Shown here one piece after another: positions 42,668 through 53,480 of a DNA stretch of 64,000 bases. The DNA comes from Chromatiaceae bacterium (GTDB taxonomy: Bacteria > Pseudomonadota > Gammaproteobacteria > Chromatiales > Chromatiaceae): positions 992,001 to 1,056,000 of the forward strand of contig JADKCI010000001.1 of the NCBI GenBank assembly GCA_016714645.1, read 5' to 3'. Position 1 is the first letter of the stretch; every line of letters starts with the position of its first letter. A program made the position numbers and the translations under genes. Under the pieces are notes generated by a model. It worked only from the letters and a program-made list of their open reading frames with translations. It was not told the DNA's origin and searched no databases.

Positions 42668-43503
42668 GACTCCTGGAAAAAACCCGCAAGCTGATGCACG
42701 GTCAGGGTTTGGATTGGTTCAAGCCCGATGTCACCCCCGAACTGGACATCAGCCATCGCACCATTCTCCATGTCGAGGGGGTGTCGGTGACTTTCGATGG
42801 CTTCAAGGCGATCAATAACCTCAACCTCTACATCGACGACGGCGAACTGCGCTGCATCATAGGTCCCAACGGTGCCGGCAAGACCACCATGATGGACATC
42901 ATCACCGGTCGCACCCGGCCGGACTGCGGCAGCGTCTATTTCGGCCAGATCACCGATCTGCTCAAGCTCAGCGAGGCAGAAATCGCCAACGCCGGTATTG
43001 GCCGCAAGTTCCAGAAGCCGACCGTTTTCGAGAACCATAGTGTTTTCGGCAACCTGGAGCTGGCCATGGCCGCGGACAAGCGGGTCTGGCCGACCCTGTT
43101 CGCCCGGATCACCCCGGAGCAGCGGGATCTGATCGACCAGGTGCTGGAGACCGTTGGGCTGCTGAATCGGCGTGATCTCCCCGCCCGGGTCCTGTCCCAC
43201 GGCCAAAAACAGTGGCTGGAGATCGGCATGCTGTTGGTGCAGCGGCCCCGGCTCCTCTTGGTGGACGAGCCGGTGACGGGCATGACTCATCAGGAAATGG
43301 ACCATACCGCGGCCTTGCTGACCTCCCTGGCGGGGGAGCATACGGTCGTGGTGGTGGAACATGACATGGAGTTCGTCCGCTCCATCGCCCGCAAGGTGAC
43401 GGTCCTGCATCAGGGTAGCGTGCTGGCGGAGGGGACCATGGACAAGGTGCAAAACGACCCCAGGGTCATCGATGTCTATCTGGGAGGGCCGGCATTATGC
43501 TGA
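42664..43503 (+). CDS. urtD: urea ABC transporter, ATPase UrtD
   Basis: 279 residues from ATG 42664, which overlaps the urtC stop; the frame is open far upstream but that is a shadow of urtC. Walker A GPNGAGKT, signature LSHGQKQWLEIG, Walker B LLLVDEP and H-loop VVVEHDM. LivG-type, with UrtD-typical GIGRKFQKPTVFEN. Confidence 0.95.
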   Translation: MRLLEKTRKLMHGQGLDWFKPDVTPELDISHRTILHVEGVSVTFDGFKAINNLNLYIDDGELRCIIGPNGAGKTTMMDIITGRTRPDCGSVYFGQITDLLKLSEAEIANAGIGRKFQKPTVFENHSVFGNLELAMAADKRVWPTLFARITPEQRDLIDQVLETVGLLNRRDLPARVLSHGQKQWLEIGMLLVQRPRLLLVDEPVTGMTHQEMDHTAALLTSLAGEHTVVVVEHDMEFVRSIARKVTVLHQGSVLAEGTMDKVQNDPRVIDVYLGGPALC

Positions 43504-44192
43504 GCGTTAAGGGCATCAACCAGTATTATGGCGAGAGCCACGCCCTGCGAGATCTGGACCTGGAGGTCCCCGCGGGCCAGTGCACCGTGCTCATGGGGCG
43601 CAACGGCGTGGGCAAAACCACCCTGTTGCAGTGCCTGATGGGGCTCCTGCCCGTGCGTACCGGGACCCTGGACTTTGCCGGTGTCGATCTGCTCAAGACC
43701 ACGGCGGAACGCCGCGCCAATCTTGGCATTGGCTATGTTCCCCAGGGCCGTCAGGTTTTCCCCATGCTCACGGTGGAGGAGAATCTGCGGATCGGTCTGC
43801 CGGCGCGGCGGGACCGGCTGCGCCAGGTGCCAGGCTTCATCTACGAGCTGTTTCCGGTACTGAAGGAGATGCTGGGGCGGCGCGGCGGCGACCTCTCGGG
43901 TGGTCAGCAACAACAGCTCGCCATCGGCCGGGCCCTGGTTCTGGACCCTAAGTTACTGATTCTGGACGAGCCCACGGAGGGGATTCAGCCCAATATCGTC
44001 CAGGAAATCGGCGATATTCTGCGCCGGCTCAATCGCGAGGCCGGCCTGACCCTGCTATTGGTCGAGCAGAAACTGCCCTTCGCCCGCAAGGTGGGGGATC
44101 GGTTCGCTATCCTCGACCGCGGCCGATCCATGGCCAGTGGCGCCATGGCGGATCTTAACGAGACCCTGGTGAAGGAGTATTTGACCGTATGA
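43497..44192 (+). CDS. urtE: urea ABC transporter, ATPase UrtE
   Basis: 231 residues. Walker A GRNGVGKT, signature LSGGQQQQLAIGRAL, Walker B LILDEPTEGIQP. LivF-type. Overlaps urtD by 7 nt and ureD by 4 nt, so transporter and urease genes are translationally linked. Confidence 0.95.
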   Translation: MLSVKGINQYYGESHALRDLDLEVPAGQCTVLMGRNGVGKTTLLQCLMGLLPVRTGTLDFAGVDLLKTTAERRANLGIGYVPQGRQVFPMLTVEENLRIGLPARRDRLRQVPGFIYELFPVLKEMLGRRGGDLSGGQQQQLAIGRALVLDPKLLILDEPTEGIQPNIVQEIGDILRRLNREAGLTLLLVEQKLPFARKVGDRFAILDRGRSMASGAMADLNETLVKEYLTV

Positions 44193-45163
44193 GCACGAAC
44201 TCCCGCCTTTCCTCCATCCCATCCCCGGCACAGGCACGCCCTCGTCCCCTCTTCCTAGACCGGGGGGCGGGTGCTGGCCCCAACCTGGCACCCAACGGCC
44301 GCGAGGCCGCGAACAGTCCAGCCCATCGGTTTGGCCCTCCGATCGGGGGCCAGACGGCAAGCCCTGGCTGGCAAGCCAGCCTGGAACTGGGCCTGAGCCC
44401 CTGGCATGGCCGGACCGCTCTCACCTATCGCCGTCAACGCGGGCCCCTCTCGGTGCAAAGGCCCTTCTATCCGGAAGGGGATGTCTGCCATCTGTATCTC
44501 CTGCACCCCCCCGGCGGGGTGGTGGGCGGCGATGGCCTGGAGATCCAGATCAATCTGGAGGCCGACGCCCGCGCCCTGGTGACCACCCCTGGGGCGACTA
44601 AGTTCTATCGCAGCGCCGGTGATCGAGCGCATCAATTCACCACCCTGCGTCTGGGCTCTCATGCCACCCTGGAATGGCTACCCCAGGAAAATATCCATTT
44701 CACGGGGGTCCGGGCCTCGCTCAAGACCCGGGTTGAATTGACCCCGAGCTCCCGCTTCCTGGGCTGGGAGTGTCAATGCCTGGGCCGTCCCGCGCTGGCC
44801 GAGGGCTTCGACAGCGGGGATCTGGATTGCCAGTTCCAACTCTGGTTGGATGACCGGCCCCTCCTCCTGGAGCGGCTGCGGGTCACGCCCCACAGCCGGC
44901 GCGGGGCCGCGGGGCTGCGTGGCCTGCCGGTAACGGCGACCCTCCTGGCCACGCCGGCGGGGGCGGCCGAGTTGGACTGGGTGCGATCCCAGTTGGATGA
45001 AGCCCTTACCAGCGGCGTCACACTCCTGGATAATCTCCTGGTGGTCCGTTATCTGGGCGATTCCACCGAGGAGTGTCGCAACCTCTTCACCCGGATCTGG
45101 GCCGGACTGCGTCCCCCGGTGCTGGGGCTGGAACCCTGTCCCCCTCGCATCTGGGCTACCTGA
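44189..45163 (+). CDS. ureD: urease accessory protein UreD
   Basis: 324 residues. Family segments: GRTALTYRRQRGPLSVQRPF, LHPPGGVVGGDGLEI, LVTTPGATKFYRS and LEWLPQENIHFTGV. It docks on apo-urease with UreF and UreG to deliver nickel. An unusual N-terminal extension of about 60 residues (Pro/Gly-rich) precedes the usual start. Confidence 0.93.
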   Translation: MSTNSRLSSIPSPAQARPRPLFLDRGAGAGPNLAPNGREAANSPAHRFGPPIGGQTASPGWQASLELGLSPWHGRTALTYRRQRGPLSVQRPFYPEGDVCHLYLLHPPGGVVGGDGLEIQINLEADARALVTTPGATKFYRSAGDRAHQFTTLRLGSHATLEWLPQENIHFTGVRASLKTRVELTPSSRFLGWECQCLGRPALAEGFDSGDLDCQFQLWLDDRPLLLERLRVTPHSRRGAAGLRGLPVTATLLATPAGAAELDWVRSQLDEALTSGVTLLDNLLVVRYLGDSTEECRNLFTRIWAGLRPPVLGLEPCPPRIWAT

Positions 45164-45201
45164 ACCCTGATCCCCCCGCGCGATGCCGTGCAGGAGAAGC
45201 C

Positions 45202-45504
45202 GTGGAACTGACCCCCCGAGAAAAAGACAAACTGCTGATTTTCACCGCCGCCCTTTTGGCCGAACGCCGCAAGGCGCGGGGACTCAAGCTCAACTACCCG
45301 GAGGCGGTGGCCTACATCAGCGCCGCCATTCTGGAGGGTGCCCGCGATGGCTGTAGCGTCGCCGAGCTGATGGACTATGGCCGTACCCTGCTGAGCCGCG
45401 AGGAGGTGATGGTGGGCATCCCCGAGATGATCATGCAAGTCCAGGTCGAGGCGACCTTTCCGGACGGCACCAAGCTGGTGACCGTGCATGACCCCATTGT
45501 TTGA
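45202..45504 (+). CDS. ureA: urease gamma subunit
   Basis: 100 residues, exactly family length, from GTG 45202 with caggag 7 nt upstream; the open frame upstream to 45073 is not coding. MELTPREKDKLLIFTAALLA, ARGLKLNYPEAVAYISAAIL and GRTLLSREEVMVGIPEMI are typical. Confidence 0.95.
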   Translation: MELTPREKDKLLIFTAALLAERRKARGLKLNYPEAVAYISAAILEGARDGCSVAELMDYGRTLLSREEVMVGIPEMIMQVQVEATFPDGTKLVTVHDPIV

Positions 45505-45521
45505 GCCCAGCGGAGCTTGCC

Positions 45522-45829
45522 ATGATCCCAGGTGAAATCCGGGTCCTGCCCGGCACGATCGAACTCAACCCTGGCCGGCCAACCCTCCGGCTGCGGGTGG
45601 CCAATCACGGCGACCGGCCGATTCAGGTCGGTTCCCACTACCACTTCCAGGAGACCAATCCCGCCCTGGTCTTTGATCGCGCGGCCGCCCGCGGCTTCCG
45701 CCTCAATATCGCCGCCGGCACCGCGGTCCGCTTCGAGCCGGGTCAGACCCGCGAGGTCGAGTTGGTGGCCTACGCTGGTGACCGGATCGTCCAGGGCTTC
45801 AATGCCCAGGTCATGGGGAGGTTGGACTG

Positions 45830-45830
<1 letters not shown>
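45522..45830 (+). CDS. ureB: urease beta subunit
   Basis: 102 residues from ATG 45522 (GGAG 6 nt upstream); MIPGEIRVLPGTIELNPGRP is the usual start, and a TTG at 45501 would add seven residues. Contains VGSHYHFQETNPAL and RLNIAAGTAVRFEPG. 1-nt overlap with ureC. Confidence 0.95.
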
Positions 45831-47533
<1,703 letters not shown>

Positions 47534-47542
47534 GGGGGGAGC

Positions 47543-48061
47543 ATGATTCGCCTGACCCAAAAATTGACCCAGGCGGCCCAGGCCGATGCCACCCTGACTC
47601 TGCCCCTGGCCAGCCGCGTCAAAAGCCGTTTGCGGGTCACCCTGGACGATGGCCGCGAGGCGGGGCTTTTCCTGGAGCGTGGTGGCCTCGGTCTCAAGGA
47701 TGGCGATCTGCTGGGCGATGAGGAGGGGCGGGTGGTCCAGGTGCGGGCGGCGCCCGAGACCCTGTCGGTGGCGGACTGCCGGGATCACTTGCTGTTGGCG
47801 CGGGCCTGTTATCACCTGGGCAACCGGCATGTTCCCGTCTGCATCCAGGCCGACCGGCTGAGTTACCCCCACGACCCGGTGCTGGATGCCATGGTGCGGG
47901 GCCTGGGTCTGGCGGTGCGGGTCGAGCTGGGCCCCTTCGAGCCCGAGCCCGGGGCCTACGCCAGTGGCGCCGGTCATGCCCACGGCCCGGCCCAGGCCGA
48001 CTCCCACGGCCATACCCATGATGACCCTGCCCACCCTCATTCCCATGCTCCATCCCACTGA
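47543..48061 (+). CDS. ureE: urease accessory protein UreE (nickel chaperone)
   Basis: 172 residues. UreE core with GNRHVPVCIQADRLSYPHDPV, and a C-terminal His-rich tail (GHAHG...SHGHTHDDPAHPHSHAPSH) that stores nickel. It passes nickel to UreG. Confidence 0.94.
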   Translation: MIRLTQKLTQAAQADATLTLPLASRVKSRLRVTLDDGREAGLFLERGGLGLKDGDLLGDEEGRVVQVRAAPETLSVADCRDHLLLARACYHLGNRHVPVCIQADRLSYPHDPVLDAMVRGLGLAVRVELGPFEPEPGAYASGAGHAHGPAQADSHGHTHDDPAHPHSHAPSH

Positions 48062-48064
48062 TCC

Positions 48065-48757
48065 GTGAGCGAGTCCTGGCCGGAACCGGCCGATCTGGCC
48101 CTGATCCGGCTCCTGCAATTGTGCAGCGGCAGCCTGCCCATCGGCGCCTTCAGCTTCTCCCAGGGCATCGAGTGGGCGGTAGCGGCCGGCTGGATCCGGG
48201 ATCAGGCCAGCCTGGGCGATTGGCTGAGTGACCTGGCCACCACCAATCTCGCCTCCGTGGAAATCCCCCTGCTGGCGCGGCTCTATCGCGCGGTCGAGGT
48301 GGGCGATGCCCTGGCCCTGGACCAGGGGTGCCAGTGGCTCCTGGCGAGTCGGGAAACCAGCGAATTGCGTGACGAGGAGCGCCAGCGTGGCCGCGCCCTC
48401 GCCACCCTGCTGGTGGACCTGGAGCTGCCCCGGGCCCGGGAGTGGCGGCCCAGCCTGGCCGCTTGCCAGAGCGCCGGCTTCGCCCTGGCGGCGGTCGGCT
48501 GGGGCATCCCCTTGCCCCAGGCCGCTCTGGGCTTTGCCTGGGGCTGGCTGGAAAATCTCATCCTGGCCGGGGTCAAGCTGGTCCCCCTGGGGCAGACCGC
48601 GGGCCAGCGGCTGCTGCGGGACCTGGGTCCCGTCCTGGTCGGCGCCGTGGGCCGGGGCCTGACCCTGACGGACGCCGAGGTAGGGGCCTCGGCCCCCGCC
48701 CTGGCCATCGCCAGCAGCCGCCATCCCCAACAATATTGCCGCTTATTCCGATCCTGA
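48065..48757 (+). CDS. ureF: urease accessory protein UreF
   Basis: 230 residues from GTG 48065. Family segments: LLQLCSGSLPIGAFSFSQGI, EWAVAAGWIRD, and LGFAWGWLENLILAGVKLVP, with LGQTAGQRLL. Works with UreD and UreG in nickel insertion. Confidence 0.94.
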   Translation: MSESWPEPADLALIRLLQLCSGSLPIGAFSFSQGIEWAVAAGWIRDQASLGDWLSDLATTNLASVEIPLLARLYRAVEVGDALALDQGCQWLLASRETSELRDEERQRGRALATLLVDLELPRAREWRPSLAACQSAGFALAAVGWGIPLPQAALGFAWGWLENLILAGVKLVPLGQTAGQRLLRDLGPVLVGAVGRGLTLTDAEVGASAPALAIASSRHPQQYCRLFRS

Positions 48758-48768
48758 GAGAGGACGCC

Positions 48769-49389
48769 ATGAATCCTGACAAGCAACCCCTGCGTCTGGG
48801 CGTCGGTGGCCCGGTGGGCTCCGGCAAGACGGCCCTGCTGGAAGCCCTCTGCAAGGCCCTGCGTGACGACCTGAGCCTGGCGGTGGTCACCAACGACATC
48901 TACACCCAGGAGGATGCGCGCATCCTGACCCAGGCCGGGGCCCTGCCGGCGGAGCGCATCCTCGGCGTCGAGACCGGGGGCTGCCCCCATACCGCCATCC
49001 GCGAGGACGCCTCCATGAACCTGGCGGCGGTGGAGGATCTCTGCCTGCGTTTCCCGGACCTGGACCTGATCTTCATCGAGAGCGGCGGCGATAACCTGGC
49101 GGCGACCTTCAGTCCGGAACTGGCGGACCTGACGATCTACGTCATCGATGTGGCCGAGGGGGAAAAGATCCCCCGCAAGGGCGGGCCAGGCATCACCGCC
49201 TCGGACCTGCTGGTTATCAATAAGATCGACCTGGCGCCCTATGTGGGCGCCTCCCTGGAGGTCATGGCGACCGACAGCCGCCGCATGCGCGGCCCCCGGC
49301 CCTTCGTCTTTACCAACCTGAAAACGGGCGAAGGGCTGGATGAGGTAATCCGCTTCATTCGGCATCAGGGGATGCTGCCCACGGGTTGA
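48769..49389 (+). CDS. ureG: urease accessory GTPase UreG
   Basis: 206 residues from ATG 48769 (gagagagg upstream). P-loop GPVGSGKT (14-21), metal-binding CPHT in GVETGGCPHTAIREDASMN, Walker B FIESGGDNL and NKIDLAP. GTP hydrolysis drives nickel insertion into urease. Last gene of the urt-ure run. Confidence 0.96.
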   Translation: MNPDKQPLRLGVGGPVGSGKTALLEALCKALRDDLSLAVVTNDIYTQEDARILTQAGALPAERILGVETGGCPHTAIREDASMNLAAVEDLCLRFPDLDLIFIESGGDNLAATFSPELADLTIYVIDVAEGEKIPRKGGPGITASDLLVINKIDLAPYVGASLEVMATDSRRMRGPRPFVFTNLKTGEGLDEVIRFIRHQGMLPTG

Positions 49390-49529
49390 GGCTCAGCGGG
49401 CTGCCGGCGCCGATCATCTGACGCCCGGTGACTTCACCACCGAGGTGCAGCGTGAGCGACTTGCCCGACCAGCCTGACGCCGGAGAGGCTGCTTCAAGGG
49501 CTTCAGGATGAAGTAGCGTTGAAGAAAGA

Positions 49530-49546
49530 CCGGGCGCTTCGCCCGG
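49530..49546 (+). terminator. possible terminator hairpin after the urease operon
   Basis: 7-bp perfect stem ccgggcg-ctt-cgcccgg about 140 nt after ureG. No T-run, so weak. The remaining 49390-49590 shows nothing else. Confidence 0.4.
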
Positions 49547-49590
49547 GTGGGATAGGGTTTCTGGAACCGGTGTAGCGCTATACTGCGGCG

Positions 49591-50973
49591 ATGACCACCA
49601 TGACCCGCAAACGCCTTCCCATCGGCATCCAGACCTTCCAGAAGATCCGGGAGGACGATCATTACTATGTCGATAAGACGCCGTTTGCCTGGAAGCTGAT
49701 CGAGGAGGGTACCCATTACTTCCTCTCCCGGCCGCGTCGGTTCGGCAAATCGCTGTTCCTCGATACCTTGGGGGAACTCTTTGCCGGTAACGAACCCCTG
49801 TTCCGTGGCCTGGCGATTCATGACCGCTGGGACTGGTCGCGCCGCTTTCCGGTCATCCGGCTCAGCTTCGGTGGCGGTGTCATGCGCGATGCGGCGGAAC
49901 TGGACCTGAAAATCCGCGAATTACTCACCATCAATCAAGAGGCCCTGGGGTTGAACTGCGAACAGCCCAGTATTCCTGGCTGTTTCGGTGAGTTAATTCG
50001 CATGGCCCATGCAGCGACCGGTGAGCGAGTGGTCGTCCTGGTTGACGAATACGACAAGCCCATTCTCGACAACCTCACCGATCCGGACACGGCGCGGACG
50101 ATGCGCGACGGCCTGCGCAATCTCTACTCGGTTATTAAGGATTCAGACGCCCATGTCCGCTTCGCCTTCCTGACCGGGGTGAGCAAGTTCAGCAAGGTCA
50201 GCCTGTTTTCCGGCCTCAACAATCTCAACGACATCACCCTTGATAGCCATTACTCGGCCGTCTGCGGCTATACAGAGGGCGACCTTGACCAGGTCTTCGC
50301 GGCCGAACTGGAGGGCCTGGATCGTAAGGAGATCCGGACCTGGTATAACGGCTACAACTGGACGGGGGAGGCGGTCTACAACCCCTTCGACCTGCTGCTG
50401 CTGTTTCAGAAACGCAAGTTTCATCCCTGGTGGTTCGAAACCGCCACGCCGACCTTTCTCGTCGAGGTGCTGAAAGAGCGGCAGACCTGGTTGCCCGACC
50501 TGGGGCGGATCGAGACGAGTGCCGATCTGCTCTCCACCTTCGAGGTGGATGACATCCCCACCGAGGCCCTGATGTTTCAGACCGGCTACCTGACCATCGA
50601 CACCGAGGAAGTAATCAGCGGGACCTATTTTTACCGCCTGCGTTACCCCAACCGCGAGGTTTACCAGAGCCTCAACGGCGCCCTGTTGCGGGTCTGGACC
50701 CGGGATACCCAGGCGGAAGTCCACAACCGCAAATCCCTCTACCGGCTGCTGCTGGCCAATGATTTTGCCGGGCTGGAGGCCCTCTTTACCGCCTTCTTCG
50801 CCAGCATCCCCAGCGACTGGTATCGCAACAATCCCATCGCCCGCTACGAGGGCTACTACGCCAGCGTCTTCTATGCCTACTTTGCCTCCCTGGGCCTGAA
50901 CATCATCCTGGAGGACAGCTCGGACCCTGCGTGCCGGGATAGGGGGATGGGAGGTTATGAGTTTGGAGCATGA
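49591..50973 (+). pseudogene. AAA-ATPase/PD-(D/E)XK-nuclease-family protein with lost nuclease end
   Basis: 460 codons. N-terminal AAA-type domain: LPIGIQTFQKIREDDHYYVD, Walker A SRPRRFGKSLFLDTL, LVDEYDKPILDN and FLTGVSKFSKVSLFSGLNNL. The family normally continues past IILEDSS into a nuclease core with catalytic EFK. Here it ends in about 15 unrelated residues (PACRDRGMGGYEFGA), so the nuclease residues are missing. Such genes are abundant in Chromatiaceae-like genomes and of unknown role. ATPase may survive; nuclease cannot. Confidence 0.75.
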
Positions 50974-51051
50974 TCAGGAATAATTGGTGCATTGGATGCC
51001 GATTGTTATCATTTTTACGCATCATTGACTATTTTTGCGCACTCTGAGCCG

Positions 51052-52632
51052 ATGCCTGTCCAGATACCTGACACGATGAACGATGGGATTGGCGGGGCTT
51101 GGCTGGTGACCGCCTATGGCTTGGAACTGGTCATGCCGCTCAAGGTCGTCAGCCGGATTGGGGGGCGGCGGGTGACGAAAAGCGTCGCGGGCGTCACGGC
51201 GGAAACCTTCGTGGCGGCCATGCGACCGGTCGCGACCTGGCGTGGTCACCTGACCTTTCACCTCAAGCATGAGTTGCCCCATCTGGAGCTGCTTTACCGA
51301 TTATTCGAAAGAATCGAGGGCAGTGAAGTCGCTGACTGGGTAGCAACCGAACCCACGGGCCAATACGCCCGCCGGGCGGGTTTCCTCTACGAATTCCTCA
51401 CGGGTCGGCAACTGGACATCAGCGTCGCCGTCGGCGGCGGTTATGTCGATGCCATCGATAGTCATAAACTCGTGGCAGCCTCCAAGGGACGGGAGGTATC
51501 TGAACGGCGATGGCGGGTTCGCAATAACCTGCCAGGTACCCGTGCCTTTTGCCCCGTGATCCACAAAACGCCCGAGGTTCTGAGCGCGATGGCCCTGGAC
51601 GTGCCGGCGCTCCTCCATGACCTGGCGGTCGAATTTGGCGATGAGTTGCTTTTGCGTTCAGCGGTCTGGATGACGCTGCGCGAAAGTAGGTCCAGTTTCG
51701 CCATCGAAGGCGAGGGCAATCAAGCCGGTCGCATTCAACGTTTTGCGGATGTGCTGGCACGCCGCGCCGGCCAGGGTGACTGGCCCCTGGATGAAGCCGC
51801 GCTGGCCGGGTTGCAGGCCGAAATTCTGGGCCAGCGCACGTCCCTCGCCTCGTTCGGCATCCGCCAGTCACCCGTGTTCGTGGGGGAGGTGGTGCGCTTT
51901 CACCAGGTTGTCCATTACGTGGCGCCCCCGGCCGATGAGTTAGCCGCCATGTTAGAGGGCTTGCGCACCTTCCTGATGAGAACCCAAGGGCAATCGCCGG
52001 TGATGCGCAGTGCCGTGGCGGCTTTTGGCTTCGTCTATCTCCATCCCCTAGCCGACGGGAACGGCCGGCTGCACCGCTTCCTGATCAATGACCAACTGCG
52101 TAGGGATGGAGCGATCGCGGCCCCGATGATTCTGCCCGTTTCCGCCACGATCACCCGTGATCCGGCAGAACGGCGGGCCTATGACGAGATCCTAGACGAA
52201 GTTTCCCGGCCGATCATGAGCGCTCTGGCTGGTCGCTATGAGTTCGCCGCCCAGCCTAGCACCTATCCGGACGGCATCCTTTCCAATTTCATTTGCCGGG
52301 GGGACGATGTGGTCCGGCCGGCCTGGCGGATGCCGGATCTCAGTCGCCATGTCATCTACCTGGCGCAACTGCTCCAACACACCCTCCGCGAGGACATGCG
52401 GGAAGAATCACGCTCCCTGCGCAGCCATGGCTGGGCGCGACAGGCGATCAAGGCGGTCATGGAGATGCCCGACCATCAGATTGACCGGGTCATCCGGTCC
52501 GCGGAGGCCAATCAAGGTCAACTATCTCGGGTACTGGCCAAGGAAATCCCTGCGCTCGCCGAGGAGGGTATCTGGGAGGCGATCCGCGAGGCTATCCAGG
52601 ATGCATTTCGGGAGGATAGTCCCGGTAGCTGA
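51052..52632 (+). CDS. Fic-family protein (AMP-transferase type), class II
   Basis: 526 residues from ATG 51052; an earlier ATG at 50992 lacks an RBS. Fic motif HPLADGNGRLHR (about residues 330-341), the catalytic loop that moves AMP from ATP to a target protein. Upstream, SFAIEG (near 222-227) fits the inhibitory [S/T]xxxE[G/N] helix, so the enzyme is probably autoinhibited. The N-terminal 200 residues are a partner/DNA-binding-like domain (AYGLELVMPLKVVSRIGGRR), as in Fic proteins with a DUF4172-like start. C-terminal helical tail with REAIQDA. No separate antitoxin gene. Confidence 0.85.
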   Translation: MPVQIPDTMNDGIGGAWLVTAYGLELVMPLKVVSRIGGRRVTKSVAGVTAETFVAAMRPVATWRGHLTFHLKHELPHLELLYRLFERIEGSEVADWVATEPTGQYARRAGFLYEFLTGRQLDISVAVGGGYVDAIDSHKLVAASKGREVSERRWRVRNNLPGTRAFCPVIHKTPEVLSAMALDVPALLHDLAVEFGDELLLRSAVWMTLRESRSSFAIEGEGNQAGRIQRFADVLARRAGQGDWPLDEAALAGLQAEILGQRTSLASFGIRQSPVFVGEVVRFHQVVHYVAPPADELAAMLEGLRTFLMRTQGQSPVMRSAVAAFGFVYLHPLADGNGRLHRFLINDQLRRDGAIAAPMILPVSATITRDPAERRAYDEILDEVSRPIMSALAGRYEFAAQPSTYPDGILSNFICRGDDVVRPAWRMPDLSRHVIYLAQLLQHTLREDMREESRSLRSHGWARQAIKAVMEMPDHQIDRVIRSAEANQGQLSRVLAKEIPALAEEGIWEAIREAIQDAFREDSPGS

Positions 52633-53480
52633 GATGCCGGTGATCTTTATTGACGAACTCAGGACCGAATCCATCCTGGCGCCGGGGCCAACCGCACCAG
52701 GCCTGATCTCGGGGATTGCTGGGTAACTCCTACTTCTGGCGGCAACTCCACCATCCGCCAGGCCAGGCCCAGAGCCAGCAGCAGTCCGGCGACGGCGGAG
52801 AGAGGGATGGCCAGCCAGCGAGACGGCCAAGGCTGGCGGCGTTGCCGGGGGTGACCAGGGTGGTCAGGCTGATGCCCTTGGCCCGCTCCTGCTCGATGAG
52901 CTGGATCAAGGCCCCCTGGTTGACCATGCCGACGTTGAAGTCGCCATCGGTGGCCAGTATGACCCGGTTGATGCCTGCCGCCCAAAGCACCTCATTGACC
53001 GCATCCGGGGTCTCAAAACCTCGGCTACGTCAGGATCGAGCACAACCACAAGGCGGGGTTCGGCTGGCAGTCCCGCAAAGCGGTGCGGCTTGGCCTTGCT
53101 GTAGTCGAAGCGGTACTCCTCCCGGAGTTCATCGGAGCCATCGGCCATCTGCTCAGTGACGGCGGTTTTTCTCATGGTCGCTTCGCTCCTGCGGGGTGGC
53201 TCGGCGTGCGCTCATGATTCGAAGCATTTTTCTGGCGGCTGTCAGAAGATTACCAACTCTGCCGATACCGCGCCGCCGCCGGGCGAAGACACGGGCGAGC
53301 AGCGTCTTGCCATAGCCTGCGGTGCCACTGATGCGCACCCGGAAAGGCGTCATTATTTCGGCATGATCCGTCTGTCGCCGACCCGCGTTTTGGGTCAAAT
53401 TACCAAACGAACCCATTTTGCGGGGGCACGGAACCGGACGCCCAAGGGCTCGAAACAAGGCCAAACGCGTACTCATCCCC
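52633..53480. other. gene debris between fic and modC
   Basis: No intact gene. The minus strand holds at least three fragments in different frames: a membrane segment (RWLAIPLSAVAGLLLALGLA, about 52740-52870), the antitoxin/vWA piece (next entry) and a P-loop-like segment (VRISGTAGYGKTLLARVFAR near 53272-53345). Frame breaks separate them. Confidence 0.55.
52850..53175 (-). pseudogene. CopG/BrnA-type antitoxin start joined to a von Willebrand factor A fragment
   Basis: From ATG 53175: a short antitoxin-like start (EYRFDYSKAKPHRFAGLPAE, then VVVLDPDVAEV). One missing T (four for five, near 53015) shifts to FETPDAVNEVLW, which would complete an antitoxin-like end. This runs directly into AAGINRVILATDGDFNVGMV and QGALIQLIEQERAKGISLTT, a vWA (YfbK-like) segment that breaks after VTPGN. 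Two unrelated genes fused by deletion. Confidence 0.6.
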
